Below, one piece after another: positions 36,704 to 38,524 of a DNA stretch of 38,524 nucleotides (its first letter is position 1; each line of letters opens with the position of its first letter). Under the pieces are notes generated by a model. That model did not search any database. It was given only the letters and a program-made list of their open reading frames with translations, and had not been told where the DNA came from. This DNA comes from a bacterium. GTDB taxonomy: Bacteria; Myxococcota_A; Bradymonadia; UBA7976; UBA1532. The stretch is from assembly GCA_030426945.1 (NCBI GenBank), contig JAUHXL010000013.1, forward strand, positions 1-38,524. Reading direction: 5' to 3'. Made by a program: the position numbers and the translations under genes.

Positions 36704-36732
36704 TTGTCTGGCGCCGCTCTGGGGCGCAGGAT
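36704..36732 (+). promoter_or_regulatory. Promoter of ppc, possibly leaderless
   Basis: TTGTCT (36704-36709), 17 bases, CAGGAT (36727-36732), then 7 bases to the ATG at 36740. An in-frame ATG at 36731 falls inside the -10, so the later ATG is favoured. Confidence 0.5.
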
Positions 36733-36739
36733 GCGGCCC

Positions 36740-38524
36740 ATGAAGACGACGAACGACCTCCCGACGCCCGAGACCCTCCTCCCACCCCCGACCGCCCGCG
36801 ACGCCGACGCCGCCCTGCGCGAGGACGTCCGCTGGCTGGCCTCGGCCCTCGGCCGCGTGTGCGCGCGCTTCGAGGGTGAGGCCGTGTTCCGCACCGTCGA
36901 GGATCTGCGCCAGCGCTGCCGCGCGCGGCGCCGCGGCCAGGACGCGCCCGACCTGCGCGCGCTGCTGACCGAGGTGGACGCGCTGCCCCTCGAGGTCGCG
37001 GCCCCGGTGGCCCGCGCCTTCACCCTCTTCTTCGTGCTCATCAACACCGCCGAGCAGGTGCACCGCGTGCGCCGGCGGCGGGCCCACGCCGATCCCGGGC
37101 CGCAGCCCGGCTCGCCGCGCTGGGCCTTCGAGACGCTGCGCGCCGCCGGCCACGACGCCGACGCCGTCGAGCACGGCCTGCAGCGCCTGGACGTGCGGCC
37201 GGTGCTCACCGCGCACCCCACCGAGGCCACGCGGCGCACGGTGCTGAACCTGCAGGCGCGGGTGGCCGACCTGCTGCTGGCGCGCGACGACGTGCGCGAG
37301 CGCGGGCCCCTCGACGCCAAGCTCGAGGCCGAGGTCGAGACGCTGTGGCTCACCAGCGAGGTGCGGCGCGACCGGCCCTCGGTGCTCGACGAGGTCAGCA
37401 CCGTGCTGTGGTACCTCGAGGACCGCCTGCTCGACGCCGGCGGGCGGGTGCAGGCGAGCGTCGAGCGTGCCTTCTTCGAGGTCTTCGGCCGTGCGCCCGA
37501 CACCGGGCCGCTGGTGCGGCCGGGCAGCTGGGTGGGCGGGGATCGCGACGGCAACCCCTTCGTGACGCCCGAGGTCACGCTGGCCGCGGTGCGGCGCGGC
37601 GCGCATGTGCTGCTGGGGCGCTACGCCGAGACGGTGGCCGATCTCATCGAGCGGCTGTCCCTGTCGACGCGGTTCGCGCCGGCCACCGAGGCGCTGCGGG
37701 CGTCCATCGAGGCCGACCGGAAGCTCCTGCCGCGGCTCTTCGACGCCAACGCTCGGCGCGACGCCGAGGAGCCGGTCCGGCTGAAGCTGACCTTCGTCGC
37801 GGCGCGGCTGCAGGCCAGCCGGCGGCGCCTGGCCAGCGAGGACGCGGGGAAGGCGCCCGACGAGCCGGCGGCGTACCGCGCGGTGGAGGACTTCGTGGCC
37901 GATCTGCAGGTGGTGCGCGCGGCGCTGGTCGCCGCGGGGGCCGAGCGGGTGGCGCACGCGACGCTGGACCCGCTGCTGCGCCGGGTGCGCGCGCTGGGGC
38001 TGCACGGCTACAAGCTGGACGTGCGCGAGGACAGCGAGGCCCACACGCGCGCGGTGAACGCGCTGGCCGCCGCGGTGGGGCTGCCCGCGCTCGACGCCGA
38101 CGCGCTCTCGGCCGAGCTGTTGGGCCGGCGCCCGCTGCGCAACCCGCACGCGGCGCTCGACGAGGACACCACCAAGGTCGTGCGCGTGTTCGACGCGATG
38201 GTCGAGGCGCAGGCCGATGTCGGCGAGGCGGTCGCCGACACCTACATCATCTCGATGTGCCGCGACCGGGCCGACCTGCTGCGGGTGCTGCTGCTGGGGC
38301 GCGAGGCCGGGCTGGTCGACCTGGCGAGCGATCCGCCGCGGTCGCGCTTCGACGTGGTGCCGCTGTTCGAGACGCGGGCCGACCTCGAGAACGCGCCGGG
38401 CGTGATGGAGCGCCTGTTCGCCGACCCCGCCTACCGCCGGCAGCTCGCCGCGCGGGGCATGCGGCAGGAGGTGATGCTGGGGTACAGCGACTCGGCCAAG
38501 GACGCCGGCCTGCTGCCCGCGTCG
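36740..38524 (+). CDS. ppc: Phosphoenolpyruvate carboxylase (C-terminus off window)
   Basis: 595 codons visible, and the frame runs off the right edge; full enzymes have about 880-930 residues. PEP plus bicarbonate gives oxaloacetate, refilling the TCA cycle. Motifs: VRPVLTAHPTEATRRTVL (catalytic His, about residue 155-170), GSWVGGDRDGNPFVTPEVT (about 255-273), GLHGYKLDVREDSEAH (about 420) and VMLGYSDSAKDAGLLPAS at the edge (about 577-595). Candidate starts are 36731 and 36740. The promoter -10 covers the first, so 36740 is used. The region between HPTE and GGDRDGN has normal length. Position after the PfkB kinase may be chance. Confidence 0.96.
   Translation, partial: MKTTNDLPTPETLLPPPTARDADAALREDVRWLASALGRVCARFEGEAVFRTVEDLRQRCRARRRGQDAPDLRALLTEVDALPLEVAAPVARAFTLFFVLINTAEQVHRVRRRRAHADPGPQPGSPRWAFETLRAAGHDADAVEHGLQRLDVRPVLTAHPTEATRRTVLNLQARVADLLLARDDVRERGPLDAKLEAEVETLWLTSEVRRDRPSVLDEVSTVLWYLEDRLLDAGGRVQASVERAFFEVFGRAPDTGPLVRPGSWVGGDRDGNPFVTPEVTLAAVRRGAHVLLGRYAETVADLIERLSLSTRFAPATEALRASIEADRKLLPRLFDANARRDAEEPVRLKLTFVAARLQASRRRLASEDAGKAPDEPAAYRAVEDFVADLQVVRAALVAAGAERVAHATLDPLLRRVRALGLHGYKLDVREDSEAHTRAVNALAAAVGLPALDADALSAELLGRRPLRNPHAALDEDTTKVVRVFDAMVEAQADVGEAVADTYIISMCRDRADLLRVLLLGREAGLVDLASDPPRSRFDVVPLFETRADLENAPGVMERLFADPAYRRQLAARGMRQEVMLGYSDSAKDAGLLPAS

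Overview
The window is very GC-rich and tightly packed, with about 92% coding, many 4-base start/stop overlaps (ATGA or GTGA), and G or C at most third codon positions. It carries a giant secreted protein with MopE-type DxDxDG repeats, many lipoproteins, a TatT-type TRAP accessory lipoprotein, an orphan hybrid sensor kinase and a protein with a Cys/Asp/Ser-rich C-terminal anchor. Together these suggest a Gram-negative bacterium of the Myxococcota (formerly Deltaproteobacteria). That placement is an inference, and I cannot name a species. I see no rRNA, tRNA, CRISPR array, insertion sequence or prophage gene.

Left part, 1-11,300. (i) The 5' part of a huge secreted multidomain gene on the minus strand, running off the left edge (1-4144). 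(ii) A minus-strand operon: glutamine-synthetase-like ligase, iron-type alcohol dehydrogenase, aldehyde dehydrogenase and a small SseB/chaperone-like protein (9079-4323). It looks like a gamma-glutamylation route for an amine or amino-alcohol and has a dyad over its candidate promoter. (iii) A LysR regulator with a small membrane protein, divergent from a TauE/SafE exporter.

Middle, 11,300-25,750. HrpB helicase, a YbjN-like protein, an orphan hybrid histidine kinase with degenerate sites, and a three-gene TRAP-type transporter (TatT lipoprotein, AdeT-like binding protein, large permease). The permease has a fourfold acidic repeat in a predicted periplasmic loop. Next come a MepA-like murein endopeptidase with LysM and a coupled plus-strand operon: XPB-like helicase, Bax1-like nuclease, GH113-like lipoprotein and exonuclease III.

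Right part, 25,700-38,524. A minus-strand pair, made of a fused inositol-phosphatase/ADP-ribosylglycohydrolase protein and a SpoU-type RNA methyltransferase. Then an outer-membrane beta-barrel protein, a C-terminally anchored Cys/Asp-rich protein, an epimerase, and a 333-bp gap holding an inverted pair of 7-bp repeat arrays. Then a macrodomain hydrolase, a rhodanese-ThiF enzyme, a HAD phosphatase, an OmpR-type two-component pair, a PfkB sugar kinase and the start of PEP carboxylase.

Promoters can be read repeatedly as TTG-like -35, 17 bp, xAxxxT -10. At hrpB, the PfkB kinase, ppc and the HK/RR pair the -10 ends only 6-8 bases before the start codon, which suggests leaderless mRNAs. The most interesting items are the IMPase-ARH fusion (with a macrodomain enzyme nearby), the acidic repeats of the TRAP-like system, the XPB-Bax1-GH-ExoIII operon, the GS-ADH-ALDH operon and the heptamer repeat element.
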